Shown piece after piece: positions 1 through 8,650 of a stretch of 64,000 nucleotides of DNA. The number at the start of each line of letters is the position of its first letter. The stretch's first letter is position 1. Both the position numbers and the translations under genes were made by a program. A model generated the notes under the pieces. The model saw only the letters and a list, made by a program, of their open reading frames with translations, ran no database searches and was not told the origin of the DNA. Source of the stretch: an uncultured Alphaproteobacteria bacterium (lineage in GTDB: Bacteria; Pseudomonadota; Alphaproteobacteria; Rhodobacterales; Rhodobacteraceae); NCBI GenBank assembly GCA_929200255.1, contig CAKMYZ010000009.1, positions 62,001 through 126,000 of the forward strand, in the 5' to 3' direction.

Positions 1-285
1 ATCCTCGTTGCGATAAACCATCACGCCTTCGCTATCGCGCGGAATGAAGCCAAGCAGAAAAGTTTTGCGTTTCTGGGTATTGATCAAACGCAGGTCCCGC
101 GTCGGCTGCTCTGATGCGCCTGCGTCGGCCTGCGCATAGAAGATCCGGTTGTAGGGGCTAAAATCGGTACGGATAATCTCTGTTGATGTGACCTTCACAA
201 CATCATGCTGCGGCAGGACATAGTGGAAGAAAAGTCCAACAATCAGCAGAAAAATAACGCGAACAATGGTCTTGAAACGTTTCAT
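1..285 (-). CDS. DUF1523-type membrane-anchored protein, C-terminus cut off by the window edge
   Basis: The first 95 codons are present; the gene runs off position 1. The product opens with a positively charged start (MKRFK) and one hydrophobic segment (about residues 8-24), so it is probably anchored in the inner membrane with the rest in the periplasm. The conserved run ending in VYRNED resembles the DUF1523 family of Rhodobacteraceae, whose function is unknown; that match is from memory. A GAGG motif lies 8 bases before the ATG and overlaps the stop of the preceding gene, only 10 bases away, so this is very probably the last visible gene of the eight-gene operon that begins at 6643. Confidence 0.75.
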   Translation of the reverse strand, partial: MKRFKTIVRVIFLLIVGLFFHYVLPQHDVVKVTSTEIIRTDFSPYNRIFYAQADAGASEQPTRDLRLINTQKRKTFLLGFIPRDSEGVMVYRNED

Positions 286-295
286 TTTGAATTCC

Positions 296-571
296 TCAGT
301 TCGCGTTGATGGTGTAGATGATTGTCGCAATCACAACCGTTGGCACGATATAGACCAGCCCGATCAGCTTCGGCCGTATAGAGCGATTGTAGGCCTGCAT
401 GCCCTCTGCGACAAAGGCGTCGCGTGCGCCCTCAGCGGCACCCTCTGAATGGTCTGCATCAAACTGCTTTTCCAGCCGTTCCTTGCGCACCGATCGCGAA
501 TAGACCGACACAGACAGGTAAATCACGCTCAGCCCGATAAAGCCGAAAACGACCAGTCTAATAAATCCCAT
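296..571 (-). CDS. Small two-helix membrane protein of unknown function
   Basis: A 91-residue product with a hydrophobic N-terminal segment (about residues 3-20), a charged middle containing RKERLEKQFDADHSEGAAEG, and a second hydrophobic segment near the C-terminus (about 66-88). It should span the membrane twice with a soluble loop between. The ATG at 571 shares one base with the stop of the upstream gene (TGATG), which decides the start over the longer frame beginning at 601 and implies translational coupling. I recognise no family. It sits between a 450-residue unknown protein and the DUF1523-type gene in the same operon. Confidence 0.7.
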   Translation of the reverse strand: MGFIRLVVFGFIGLSVIYLSVSVYSRSVRKERLEKQFDADHSEGAAEGARDAFVAEGMQAYNRSIRPKLIGLVYIVPTVVIATIIYTINAN

Positions 572-1923
572 CAGCGCCTCCCCTTTGCGACAGCACCCCA
601 CGGGCCAACCCGTGTGATCAAATCAGGTTGGCGGACCTTTGGCGCCTCTGTCATCGATGCCTCATGCCCAAACAATGCTTCACGGGTGCCAGCTTTATCG
701 ACTTGGTACTCCCGATCAAGAAAATCAACGACATAGGCCCGCTTTTCGTCCGGCCATGCCGCATAGGCACGATAGAAAACCTCCTTGTGGCAAATAAACA
801 GTTGGCGGATATCCAGCGGTGTCAGCTCTGCCAAAAGCATGTTCACAAGGTCCGCATCCGGGTGGTCCTTGGCACGTAGCGTATAGAAATAAGCAGGATG
901 TTCCGAGGTAATCGTAGGCCAGGGCCCATCTTCCTCTGCCCAGCGCAGCAGTGCAGCAAGGCCTTGCCATGCCTGCGGTAGCTTGTCCGCATATTGACGA
1001 CCCAAACGGCGTAAATCGCGGCGCGTCGCGCCTTCAAGATCCTCGCCCATCTTCGCTGCAACAGACGCAACGATGAAATCCATCTTTTGATGCAGGATAG
1101 CTGCGGAATCGACACCCCGCGCCTCCATGATCGGCTCAACCAGATCATTGAGTGTCAAAAACTTCGCAATCGCAGAACGGTCATTGAAATCAAAGGTGTA
1201 TGGGATGGGCAGATCATCAAAATCGGTCTTTGTACCCGATACGATCGCCGCCGGATGTCGCACACCGCGGAACACATACATGCCGCCAAAATGATCCGTC
1301 CAAAAGTTGTCCTGAACAAAGGACATCTGCCGCAGCTGCACCGGGTTGCGCATCACATCCCCAGTTTGTTTGGCCATCCCGATCATGCGCCCGATCAGCA
1401 CATCATCGTACCAGCCATCTGGTTCAGTTTTAAACTGGTCGATCATTTCACCCAGCTTTTCAGCGGCAGCGACTGTGCCACTGGTTGTATCCGCCTCCAC
1501 CGACAGCTTGCGGATGTCAAACAAGCGCGCGGGTGTGTCGGCCTGATAGACCGAATTCACCAATTCACCCGCAACTGCATCCTGCGCTGTAAGCGCAAAA
1601 AGCTCTGCCCGGTTTTCAATGATAAATTGCTTCAGTATCCCGCGCGAGGTTGAAAACTTCGCATTCAATAGCGGGGCGCTCGCCTGTTCATTGGTCAGCA
1701 AAATGAACTGCCGATTGACACCCCTGTGGTTGAGATAAAGGTCATCGCCCAACTCATCGCCAACCTCGGGCGAGTATCCTGAAATATCAATATGGAACAC
1801 TTTCAGCGCTGTTTGACGACCGGTCAGATGTTTTAGCGCGCGATTGTACCGCTCGACCAGAATAGGGCTGTCCACCCGGATCAGGTTGCCGAACATGAGA
1901 CCCTTTTCAATCAGGCGATGCAT
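571..1923 (-). CDS. Conserved 450-residue protein of unknown function (possibly DUF6638)
   Basis: A 450-residue soluble protein with no signal peptide or clear membrane segment. It opens MHRLIEKGLMFGNL, followed by conserved-looking blocks such as HIDISGYSPE and GDELGDDLYLN. I recall similar Rhodobacteraceae proteins annotated as DUF6638, but this is from memory and unverified. No catalytic motif stands out; the C-terminal third is rich in aromatic and acidic residues (for example LTPLDIRQLFICHKEVFYRAY). The ATG lies one base past the stop of the upstream membrane gene (TGATATG) with GGAG about 10 bases before it. The context with an AAA+ ATPase and a coiled-coil protein suggests a client or adaptor of that ATPase; this is inference. 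Confidence 0.75.
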   Translation of the reverse strand: MHRLIEKGLMFGNLIRVDSPILVERYNRALKHLTGRQTALKVFHIDISGYSPEVGDELGDDLYLNHRGVNRQFILLTNEQASAPLLNAKFSTSRGILKQFIIENRAELFALTAQDAVAGELVNSVYQADTPARLFDIRKLSVEADTTSGTVAAAEKLGEMIDQFKTEPDGWYDDVLIGRMIGMAKQTGDVMRNPVQLRQMSFVQDNFWTDHFGGMYVFRGVRHPAAIVSGTKTDFDDLPIPYTFDFNDRSAIAKFLTLNDLVEPIMEARGVDSAAILHQKMDFIVASVAAKMGEDLEGATRRDLRRLGRQYADKLPQAWQGLAALLRWAEEDGPWPTITSEHPAYFYTLRAKDHPDADLVNMLLAELTPLDIRQLFICHKEVFYRAYAAWPDEKRAYVVDFLDREYQVDKAGTREALFGHEASMTEAPKVRQPDLITRVGPWGAVAKGRR

Positions 1924-1924
1924 A

Positions 1925-2269
1925 TCACCACGTCTCCTTCACCCATTTGCGCGGCAACCCTGCCACCGACAGCAGCATGATCGGTGCCCAGATGAGAGCG
2001 GCGATCAAGCCCAGCCTGCCAAAGAACTGCAGGTTTGCGGCCAATCCGGATTCCATCAATTGCGCCATGGGAAAGCCTTGCCAGATATAGAGGCAAGCAA
2101 AGAAAACCGTTGAAAGGGCAAACAATAGCACGGTCGACAAGAGCGTATTGATCAGTAGCGGCTTCACACCCTCGGGCAGGACCCTGGCCAACAGACGCGG
2201 CACCAAAAAACCCAACACCGCCAACATCAGCGCCGGGAGGAAAAGGCTGTCTGAAAACAAATTCAGCAT
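1925..2269 (-). CDS. Small integral membrane protein of unknown function
   Basis: A 114-residue hydrophobic protein with about three predicted transmembrane segments (roughly residues 8-28, 40-62 and 77-103) and few charged residues. No family was recognised. It lies between the AAA+ ATPase gene (9 bases upstream) and the 450-residue gene (1 base downstream), so it is co-transcribed with them. A membrane anchor for the cytoplasmic AAA+ machinery is the simplest role the context suggests, but nothing in the sequence proves it. Confidence 0.7.
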   Translation of the reverse strand: MLNLFSDSLFLPALMLAVLGFLVPRLLARVLPEGVKPLLINTLLSTVLLFALSTVFFACLYIWQGFPMAQLMESGLAANLQFFGRLGLIAALIWAPIMLLSVAGLPRKWVKETW

Positions 2270-2278
2270 CTGCGGCGC

Positions 2279-4219
2279 CTACCCTTTCCCTGCCAGATAG
2301 CGTTTCTTGGCGATCTCCTGACGCCCGAAATCACGCACCATCGCGTCAATTGCAACCTCGTCAGATTTGTCGGCATAGCGGAATTCGCTATCGGCGTAGC
2401 GGTTGATTTCCTGAATAACCATTTCAACCGTAATCGGCTGGCGCAATTCGGCTATCATCCCCTTCTTGGTGTCATAATCCTTGAACAGGAACAAATCAGG
2501 TTCTTCCATCCATTCGTCGGGCAGTTCAAAATCCATGGCGCGGACCTTCACCGCATCGGTGATGTTCTTGATCGCACGACCGGTGAAGCGCTCATCGGCT
2601 TCCTGAATACCCTTCAGATAGGTGCCAAGTTTGGCAATTGTGTCCAATTCGCCCACATCACTATGCACGCGGTCAAAGACACGCAGCAGCCCGTCCTCAT
2701 GCGGGCGGGCGTGGCTGTCAAAGGACGCGGCAACGGCCTTTTTGATCTCTTGCGCACTGAATACTTCGTGTTCGCCCACCGGGATATCGTGGTTCTTACC
2801 CATCAGCAGGTACAGGATGTCGATATAGTCGTCGCGGGTCTGTGGCCCATCCACGAGGAACCGCGCGCCAGCCCGCTGACGCAATGCATCATCGACGTTT
2901 TCAGGATAATTTGAGAACATCCCAAAGGTACAGTTTCCGCGCACAACCGTGTTGGCACCGGCAAAGCTTTCCATCAGTACCGCTGTAATCTCAAGCTGCC
3001 CAGCCGAAGACTGCCTGTCACCGCGCTTGCCCGCCAGCTGATCAATATCGTCAATTGTGCCAAAACCGATCACGCCGGGATCAAGCACGTTGTTGATAAA
3101 CGCCTTGGCGTTCTGCCCCGATTTGCCCTGATAGCTGTCGATATTGTCAGTGCTAAGGTTTTGATAGCGGAAGGGATAGCCTGCCGTCTGGCAATACTCG
3201 TTCACCAAGCCAGCCATCATCTGGATCAGCGTCGTCTTGCCCGTCCCCGGTTTCCCATCGCCCATGAAGGTAAAGATAAAGCCGCCCAGTTCTGCAAATG
3301 GGTTCAACCGCCGCTCAAAATCATAGGCCATCAGCATCTTGGCAAGTTTCATCGCCTGATACTTTGCGATGTGGTTGCCGACGACCTCATTGGGCTTTTT
3401 GAAGGTCATTGTCAGCGCAGAGCCTTTGGCCTTACGCGCTGGTGTAAACCCTTGGATGGTGAAGTCATCCGCCTCAACCCGCCAGGACGCCTTGTTGAAC
3501 GACGCCAGGCGGCCCGCGGTCGAGGCGCGCTGGGCGACCTTCTCCATCAACTGTTCGCAATAGGCAAAAATCGTGGCGATCATCGTGGGTTCGTCTTTGG
3601 CAAACTGGCCCAGTTTTTGATCCAATTCCCAGATCGCACCATGCAAGGCAAGCGGGGCATTGTCGGTCAGCACCTCATCCACACCGCCTGTATCCACGCT
3701 CTGTTCGCCCACATGGGCAGACAACAAAAATGACGTGGCATTGGCAAATGTGTAAAGCGCCACCAGAGATTCAGCCGCCAGATACTCTGTAAACTCGACC
3801 GACCGGTCCTGTGGCAGACGACCCTCCAGATTGATACGCTTGAGTTCGGTCAGTGCTGTCTGATCCGCAAATTCATCCGCCACACAAAACGCAATCGACA
3901 AGGCTCGGCGCAACGCATGGGCCACAGAGGCCTGCGCCGGGGATGTCAGTGGGTCATCGTCATCTGTTTCTGCCAGACGGTCCAGCAATCGGACGCCGCC
4001 GGCAGGGGTACTGGTACGTGACAAAAGCCCCGGTGTCGTTGACCGGAACCGGCGACGCGTCGCGGCGACATCGGGGGATTTTTCGGGCGCTTCCAGCGAC
4101 AACCGCGCCTTGGCCAGGCGCGGGCTATGATCCAGACGCATCAGCATCTCGGCGGCAGAACCATAATGCTTGCGAATGTCGTCTTCGCGCAACTCCATCT
4201 GATCACTTGATTGGCTCAT
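2279..4219 (-). CDS. AAA+ family ATPase of a conserved operon of unknown function
   Basis: A 646-residue protein. The N-terminal half (about 1-300) is largely helical without a recognised domain. The ATPase module follows: Walker A GKPGTGKTT at 322-330, Walker B with a double aspartate in GFGTIDDID at 385-393, a sensor-1 asparagine near 437 (FSNYPE), and arginine-finger candidates in ALRQRAGARF near 448 and 453. These features indicate an oligomeric ATP-driven remodelling enzyme. The ATG is preceded by AGGAG at good spacing. It is the only obvious enzyme in the eight-gene operon and probably acts on one of its partners (the 359-residue coiled-coil protein, the 373- or 450-residue proteins). 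The substrate is unknown. Confidence 0.85.
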   Translation of the reverse strand: MSQSSDQMELREDDIRKHYGSAAEMLMRLDHSPRLAKARLSLEAPEKSPDVAATRRRFRSTTPGLLSRTSTPAGGVRLLDRLAETDDDDPLTSPAQASVAHALRRALSIAFCVADEFADQTALTELKRINLEGRLPQDRSVEFTEYLAAESLVALYTFANATSFLLSAHVGEQSVDTGGVDEVLTDNAPLALHGAIWELDQKLGQFAKDEPTMIATIFAYCEQLMEKVAQRASTAGRLASFNKASWRVEADDFTIQGFTPARKAKGSALTMTFKKPNEVVGNHIAKYQAMKLAKMLMAYDFERRLNPFAELGGFIFTFMGDGKPGTGKTTLIQMMAGLVNEYCQTAGYPFRYQNLSTDNIDSYQGKSGQNAKAFINNVLDPGVIGFGTIDDIDQLAGKRGDRQSSAGQLEITAVLMESFAGANTVVRGNCTFGMFSNYPENVDDALRQRAGARFLVDGPQTRDDYIDILYLLMGKNHDIPVGEHEVFSAQEIKKAVAASFDSHARPHEDGLLRVFDRVHSDVGELDTIAKLGTYLKGIQEADERFTGRAIKNITDAVKVRAMDFELPDEWMEEPDLFLFKDYDTKKGMIAELRQPITVEMVIQEINRYADSEFRYADKSDEVAIDAMVRDFGRQEIAKKRYLAGKG

Positions 4220-4239
4220 GCCCTCTCCTCATCAATTTA

Positions 4240-5361
4240 TTAGCGGTGGCTCAGCACGCGGCCGTTATCGCTCACCACGAATTTACGCACGTCGCGAAAC
4301 CCTGGCGGTGCCCATTCCGCCAACGCCTGATAGGGGCGTTCGGGCATGATCAGCGCGCGTTCCATCCGACTGGCCCCGGTTTCAGCACCACCACCTGCAA
4401 ACGGGTCAAGCGCGAATATTTGCCGTTCAACCGATCCGAACCAGCCGGATTTTACGTTCTCGACACGCTCTGACACCAGCTCTTCCTCGGTCCAGACCAA
4501 CGCCCAATCTTCGCCGACCGGCGCATTGGCCGCTTTCAACACCTCACGCAAAGGCCCAGATTGCCGGGTAAAGGCGTTGCTATACATTGGCCCAATGTGG
4601 AACCGGCGCAGGCGGGTTGGGTGCAGATCATCAAAATCCTCATCAAAGCCTTTGGCGATCGTCAGCAGTTTCAGATGCGCCACTGATTGCGCCATCAGAT
4701 GCGCCTGCGCTTCGGGCCAGCGGCGTTCATCCTTTGGCAGGCCCGTGCGCCCGGTATCTTCAACATCCATCAGATAGATCGTCGGCAGGTTCACCTGACT
4801 GTCATAGACGGCCCAATGGATCAAAAATTTGCGCCGATCACCCGCGTTGCCCTGCCACAGGCATTGCGGGTCATTACGCGCCCAGAACTGGTCGCCGCGT
4901 GCTAGTTCTTCATAATAAAGACGCTGCGACAGCGCATATTGCAGTTTCGTCGGGATTTCCTGTTCGCTCAGGATCACGCGGACCATCTGATCCTTCAGAT
5001 CGGCAGCACTGGGTTGGGACGCCAAATGACGCTCTGCCTGCTGCGCATCATTCGCCATCTCAAGCAGCTCTTGATAAACCGGAAAGCCGCTTTCTCGCCG
5101 GTCGAAGGTCAGATGCCCCGAATGCGCGAACCGTCCGGCAAAGTGGTACTTGTGCGCCAGCGCCGTGAAGGTCCAGTTGAGGCCGACAAGATAGCGGGCC
5201 ATGACCTCAATATCCTGCCGGGCAAAGCGACCTTCCGCCTCCATCGTGGCGGCGACCTTGGTCAGGTAGCCGGTGATCTTGGCGAACTTGTCAAAATACC
5301 GGCGTGTGACGCGGGTATCTTCGAGCTTCATGTGATCGGCTTGGAGGTTTACTTCAGTCAT
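4240..5361 (-). CDS. Conserved 373-residue protein of unknown function
   Basis: A soluble 373-residue product without signal peptide or transmembrane segment. The first 120 residues are charged and helical; the middle has blocks such as FLIHWAVYDSQVNLPTIYLM and the C-terminus is basic. I recognise no domain. Its start overlaps the end of the upstream small membrane gene by 8 bases, and the AAA+ gene starts 20 bases after its stop, so the three are co-translated. Together with the 450-residue protein it may form the soluble part of a complex driven by the AAA+ ATPase; this is inference from gene order only. Confidence 0.75.
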   Translation of the reverse strand: MTEVNLQADHMKLEDTRVTRRYFDKFAKITGYLTKVAATMEAEGRFARQDIEVMARYLVGLNWTFTALAHKYHFAGRFAHSGHLTFDRRESGFPVYQELLEMANDAQQAERHLASQPSAADLKDQMVRVILSEQEIPTKLQYALSQRLYYEELARGDQFWARNDPQCLWQGNAGDRRKFLIHWAVYDSQVNLPTIYLMDVEDTGRTGLPKDERRWPEAQAHLMAQSVAHLKLLTIAKGFDEDFDDLHPTRLRRFHIGPMYSNAFTRQSGPLREVLKAANAPVGEDWALVWTEEELVSERVENVKSGWFGSVERQIFALDPFAGGGAETGASRMERALIMPERPYQALAEWAPPGFRDVRKFVVSDNGRVLSHR

Positions 5362-5560
5362 CTTTCAAATTTCTCGAGGCTTTCCTCAGAAAACCGAGAA
5401 CAGTCTCCCAAATGACTTGGCCTGTCGTAAACAGCAAAAAAAGCATCCCGACTAAGCCAATGAAACCAATCACCAAGAAGTAGCCGGTTTGCTCCAACAC
5501 TACGACAGCAATGACCATGACCGCCCCAATTAAGCATTGGCGTCGCTGACTTGAATTCAA
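5354..5560 (-). CDS. Small membrane protein with two hydrophobic helices
   Basis: A 68-residue product with two adjacent hydrophobic segments (about residues 10-27 and 29-48) followed by a basic tail ending RKASRNLKDD, as expected for a small helical-hairpin inner-membrane protein with its C-terminus in the cytoplasm. It starts 3 bases after the stop of the coiled-coil gene and overlaps the next gene by 8 bases, so it is locked into the operon. No family recognised. It could anchor the coiled-coil protein or the 373-residue protein at the membrane (inference). Confidence 0.65.
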   Translation of the reverse strand: MNSSQRRQCLIGAVMVIAVVVLEQTGYFLVIGFIGLVGMLFLLFTTGQVIWETVLGFLRKASRNLKDD

Positions 5561-5563
5561 ACC

Positions 5564-6643
5564 CTACTCCGCACCATACTGATTGCTATCGTGCTTCTTC
5601 ACAATCTCCTGGAACCGCCGCACGAAACGCTCATCCGCCTTCGCCTTCTGCTCCAACACTTCGCGGGCAAAGACCATGTGGTCCTCGTGTGCTTCCAGCA
5701 TGTCGGCCATCCGCGCATTCGTGGCAGAGCCAATCGCGGCCATTGCCGATTGCGCCTCTTGGTCCGTCTGCACGCCGATTTCGTTGATCTGGTGCGCCAC
5801 GTCTTGTTGCTGTGCTGTCTTCAAAGACTTCGACAACGCATCATACAAAACAACACGCTGCTTGGTGTCTGTCTGCAACTTGTTGATCAGTACCATTTGC
5901 GTGGCGGCCTGGTTCTGCAAACTGTCGATCCAAGTTTTGCCTTTTTCGATATAGCGCTCAAGCGTCTGACTTTTGGCCAGTTGCACCTGCTCGTTTTGTA
6001 CCATCTCGTTATACTTGCCATTCAGCGCGGCCAGTTCGGTTTCCAGCTTCGTGCGCGCAGCGGCATCCTGTTCAACCGAGATCTTGTTTTCCAATGCGAT
6101 GATCTTGGGGTCCATCTTGAGGATTTCGGCCTTGATCGCCTCCAGCGCGCCGACGGTCACCTCGCGGTCATCCAAGGTGACTGTCAGGTTTTGTTCAACG
6201 CTGATCTTTTGCTCATTCAGGACGGCCAGTTGGCCTTCCAAGAGCTTCATAATCACATCGGATTTACCGATCAGATCCTGCAATTTGTCATCGATCGAGG
6301 CCGTGCGCATCCGCTCTTGGCGCATACTGTCGGCCTTTGCCTTACTGAAGAACCCGATCAGGCTTTCCATGCCCGTCTTGGACCGCATTTCATCAAAATC
6401 TTTGGAAAAGGCAGTTGTGACGTCATCAAGACCCATGATCAATTCAGCAATATTGGCATTCATCAGCTCGGTATGGGCATGCACGTCTTCCAGACTGGCA
6501 TTTTCAATATCGACCGATATGTCAGTGCCTTCGGCCATTTTGCTGCGCGCCACTTCAATCCGGCTGGTCAGCTCTGAAATTTTGCTTTGCGCCTCGGCAA
6601 CCTGCGCCTGTGATTCCTGAATTTGTGTCTCAAAATTCGCCAT
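5564..6643 (-). CDS. Long coiled-coil protein, first gene of the AAA+ operon
   Basis: A 359-residue acidic protein almost entirely made of heptad-like helical sequence: an N-terminal coiled coil (about 1-45), a middle region with MRQERMRTASIDDKLQDL, and a long C-terminal helix array (about 120-350). It lacks a signal peptide. The layout, with a distal stretch VLYDALSKSLKTAQQQD, loosely recalls the TelA/toxic-anion-resistance group, but the similarity is too weak to assign. The start at 6643 is preferred over an upstream one because GAGGG lies 8 bases before it. As first gene of eight it may be a scaffold or filament-like partner of the AAA+ ATPase. Confidence 0.8.
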   Translation of the reverse strand: MANFETQIQESQAQVAEAQSKISELTSRIEVARSKMAEGTDISVDIENASLEDVHAHTELMNANIAELIMGLDDVTTAFSKDFDEMRSKTGMESLIGFFSKAKADSMRQERMRTASIDDKLQDLIGKSDVIMKLLEGQLAVLNEQKISVEQNLTVTLDDREVTVGALEAIKAEILKMDPKIIALENKISVEQDAAARTKLETELAALNGKYNEMVQNEQVQLAKSQTLERYIEKGKTWIDSLQNQAATQMVLINKLQTDTKQRVVLYDALSKSLKTAQQQDVAHQINEIGVQTDQEAQSAMAAIGSATNARMADMLEAHEDHMVFAREVLEQKAKADERFVRRFQEIVKKHDSNQYGAE

Positions 6644-6772
6644 ATACCATCCCTCTATTCTTATATGATAACAGATACGTAAGCACCGTTGCCGCAATTT
6701 TCAATTTGCAGGCACCGCATTTCGGGCCCGCTCAATTGTAATTCTTAACGGGTACAGGGCCAAATAAAAGGG

Positions 6773-7576
6773 CTATGCGCTTTCTTCGTCGTCAAAGACG
6801 GGCGGACGGTCCAAGGCTTCGGCCTCTGGACCCAGCAGTTCGTCGGCAGAGATGATTTTGGGGGGCAACTCGATGCCGCGCCCGAAATACTCAGGATCAA
6901 CCCGCAGCGACTCCTCCGGCGAGCGGATCACGACCTTCATCGGCGCATCGATCTGGTCGTATAGGTGGATGACATCCTGGTTGAACATGCGGATACACCC
7001 CGCTGATCCGGAGTTACCAATCGATTCAAGATCATTGGTGCCGTGAATGCGATAGAACGTGTCCCGCCCACCACGATAAAGGTAAAGCGCCCGCGCGCCC
7101 AATGGGCTGCGCAGCCCACCCGGAATGCCACCGCGAAAATCGCCATAGACCTCTGGTTCGGTCCGCAACATGTTCGGCGTGGGGGTCCAGCCCGGCCATT
7201 TGCGTTTCAGCCGCATCGTCGTGGTGCCACGCAGCGACCGCCCTGCGCGCCCAACACCCACAGGATAACGCGTTGTCCTGCCGTCTGCGCGTACATGGTA
7301 AAGGAATTTGGCATAGGGATCGACGTCAAGGGTATTGCCCTCCTGTTCACCGTTATAGATCCCCGACATGCGGCGGTTCACGCCTTGCAAATACTCCGAG
7401 GGGATACCCGGCAGCCGATACCCGGCATCCTCGATGGGGCCGTATCCTTCGATAAAGTCATCCGCCTTGGGCAAGTCCACCTCTGTCACAGGCACGCGCG
7501 GGGCGCAGGCGGCGGCCGTGCTGGCAAGGGCCATCGCCCCGAAAGATCGGCGGGTTACTCCTGACAAAGTGGTCAT
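6773..7576 (-). CDS. L,D-transpeptidase (YkuD domain), Tat-exported, possibly lipid-anchored
   Basis: This 267-residue enzyme should form 3-3 crosslinks in peptidoglycan or attach proteins to it, in the periplasm. The N-terminus has a twin-arginine signal (TRRSFGAMAL) ending in TAAAC at 20-24, a possible lipobox. The YkuD domain occupies about 80-215 and carries the catalytic pair: His178 in RIHGTND and Cys194 in SGSAGCIRM. The C-terminal 45 residues are an acidic extension. It appears monocistronic: the eight-gene operon starts about 130 bases downstream and the fmt operon ends upstream. Domain assignment is firm; which crosslink it makes is not known. Confidence 0.9.
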   Translation of the reverse strand: MTTLSGVTRRSFGAMALASTAAACAPRVPVTEVDLPKADDFIEGYGPIEDAGYRLPGIPSEYLQGVNRRMSGIYNGEQEGNTLDVDPYAKFLYHVRADGRTTRYPVGVGRAGRSLRGTTTMRLKRKWPGWTPTPNMLRTEPEVYGDFRGGIPGGLRSPLGARALYLYRGGRDTFYRIHGTNDLESIGNSGSAGCIRMFNQDVIHLYDQIDAPMKVVIRSPEESLRVDPEYFGRGIELPPKIISADELLGPEAEALDRPPVFDDEESA

Positions 7577-7640
7577 TGGAAGGTCCTAACTCGTTCGAAT
7601 CACCTGATAGCACTCCGGTCAACCGAGGCAAAACACCACA

Positions 7641-7655
7641 GCGCGAAATTCGCGC
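7641..7655 (-). terminator. Perfect 7-bp inverted repeat downstream of fmt
   Basis: The sequence GCGCGAAATTCGCGC is a perfect hairpin (7-bp arms around one base), about 75 bases past the fmt stop and 65 bases before the L,D-transpeptidase start. On the minus strand a GTTTTG stretch follows. It could end the def-fmt transcript, but the long U-run of a classical terminator is lacking, so it could also be an operator for the next gene. Confidence 0.4.
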
Positions 7656-7728
7656 AGGTTTCGGCTTACAGCGTGGTATTTGGACCGCTCTATGTCGTTG
7701 ATAGCACGCTCAATCGTTGGACCGGCAT

Positions 7729-8628
7729 TCAGGAAAGTGTATCCCCTAGCGTCAGCCCCTGGAGCACATCTCGCGCGCTCATGGCTTTCTTTCCGGCCCG
7801 CTGCGCCATTGTCACTTCGACCGCCCCGGTGCCGCAGGCGATTGTAAAGCCGTTCAATACGGTGCCTGGCGCACCATCGCCCTCTGCCAAACGTGATGCC
7901 AGCAGCTTGATCCTCTCGCCATTCACATCGCACCACGCGCCGGGAAAGGGGGACAAACCGCGGATCAACTGGTCAACATCTTCGGCGGGTTGGGTCCAGT
8001 CCACCCGCGCCTCTGCCTTGTCGATCTTGGCGGCATAGGTCACCCCATCCTCTGCCTGCGGTACCGGCTGCAAATCAGGCAAGCTGGCAAGCGCCTTGAC
8101 GATTGCACCGGCCCCGATAGCGGCAAGGCGATCGTGCAATGCACCCGTCGTTTCTTCGGCGCCGATCGCTGCCACCTCGCGCAGCAAGACTGGACCAGTG
8201 TCCAGCCCCGCCTCCATCTGCATGATACAGACACCGGTTTCGGCATCCCCGGCCATGATCGCGCGATGGATGGGTGCCGCCCCACGCCAACGCGGTAAAA
8301 GCGAGGCATGAATATTCAGACAGCCAACCGCCGGGGCATCAAGGATCGCTTGCGGCAGGATCAAACCGTAGGCCACGACAACGGCAACATCAGCATTGAG
8401 CGCCGCAAATGCAGCCTGCGCCTCGGTCTCTTTCAACGACACCGGATGGCGCACTGTCAGCCCCAGTTCCTCGGCACGGGCCTGCACGGGCGATGGGCGT
8501 TCCTTCTTACCGCGCCCGGCAGGCCGTGGCGGTTGCGAATAAACGGCGACAACCTCATGGCCTGCCGTAACCAATGCATCCAGAACCGGCACCGAGAAGT
8601 CAGGCGTTCCCATAAATACGATACGCAT
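7729..8628 (-). CDS. fmt: Methionyl-tRNA formyltransferase
   Basis: The 299-residue enzyme transfers a formyl group from 10-formyl-tetrahydrofolate to Met-tRNA(fMet), needed for translation initiation. The N-terminus [14 protein letters not shown] and the block [16 protein letters not shown], holding the formyl-transfer Asn/His, are diagnostic; the C-terminal OB-like tRNA-binding domain spans about 205-299. The start at 8628 fits the family; a frame extension to 8646 adds six residues without support. It is the last gene of a four-gene unit with three deformylase-family genes, a logical pairing since deformylase later removes the formyl group that Fmt adds. Confidence 0.97.
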   Translation of the reverse strand: MRIVFMGTPDFSVPVLDALVTAGHEVVAVYSQPPRPAGRGKKERPSPVQARAEELGLTVRHPVSLKETEAQAAFAALNADVAVVVAYGLILPQAILDAPAVGCLNIHASLLPRWRGAAPIHRAIMAGDAETGVCIMQMEAGLDTGPVLLREVAAIGAEETTGALHDRLAAIGAGAIVKALASLPDLQPVPQAEDGVTYAAKIDKAEARVDWTQPAEDVDQLIRGLSPFPGAWCDVNGERIKLLASRLAEGDGAPGTVLNGFTIACGTGAVEVTMAQRAGKKAMSARDVLQGLTLGDTLS

Positions 8629-8650
8629 CCTCGTCCCTTCCTTCACGCCG

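Noticed and set aside
5591-6577. 328-residue frame antisense to the coiled-coil gene
   Set aside because: Leucine/histidine-rich shadow product of codon bias on the opposite strand, no Shine-Dalgarno or family likeness; the minus-strand gene explains the open frame.
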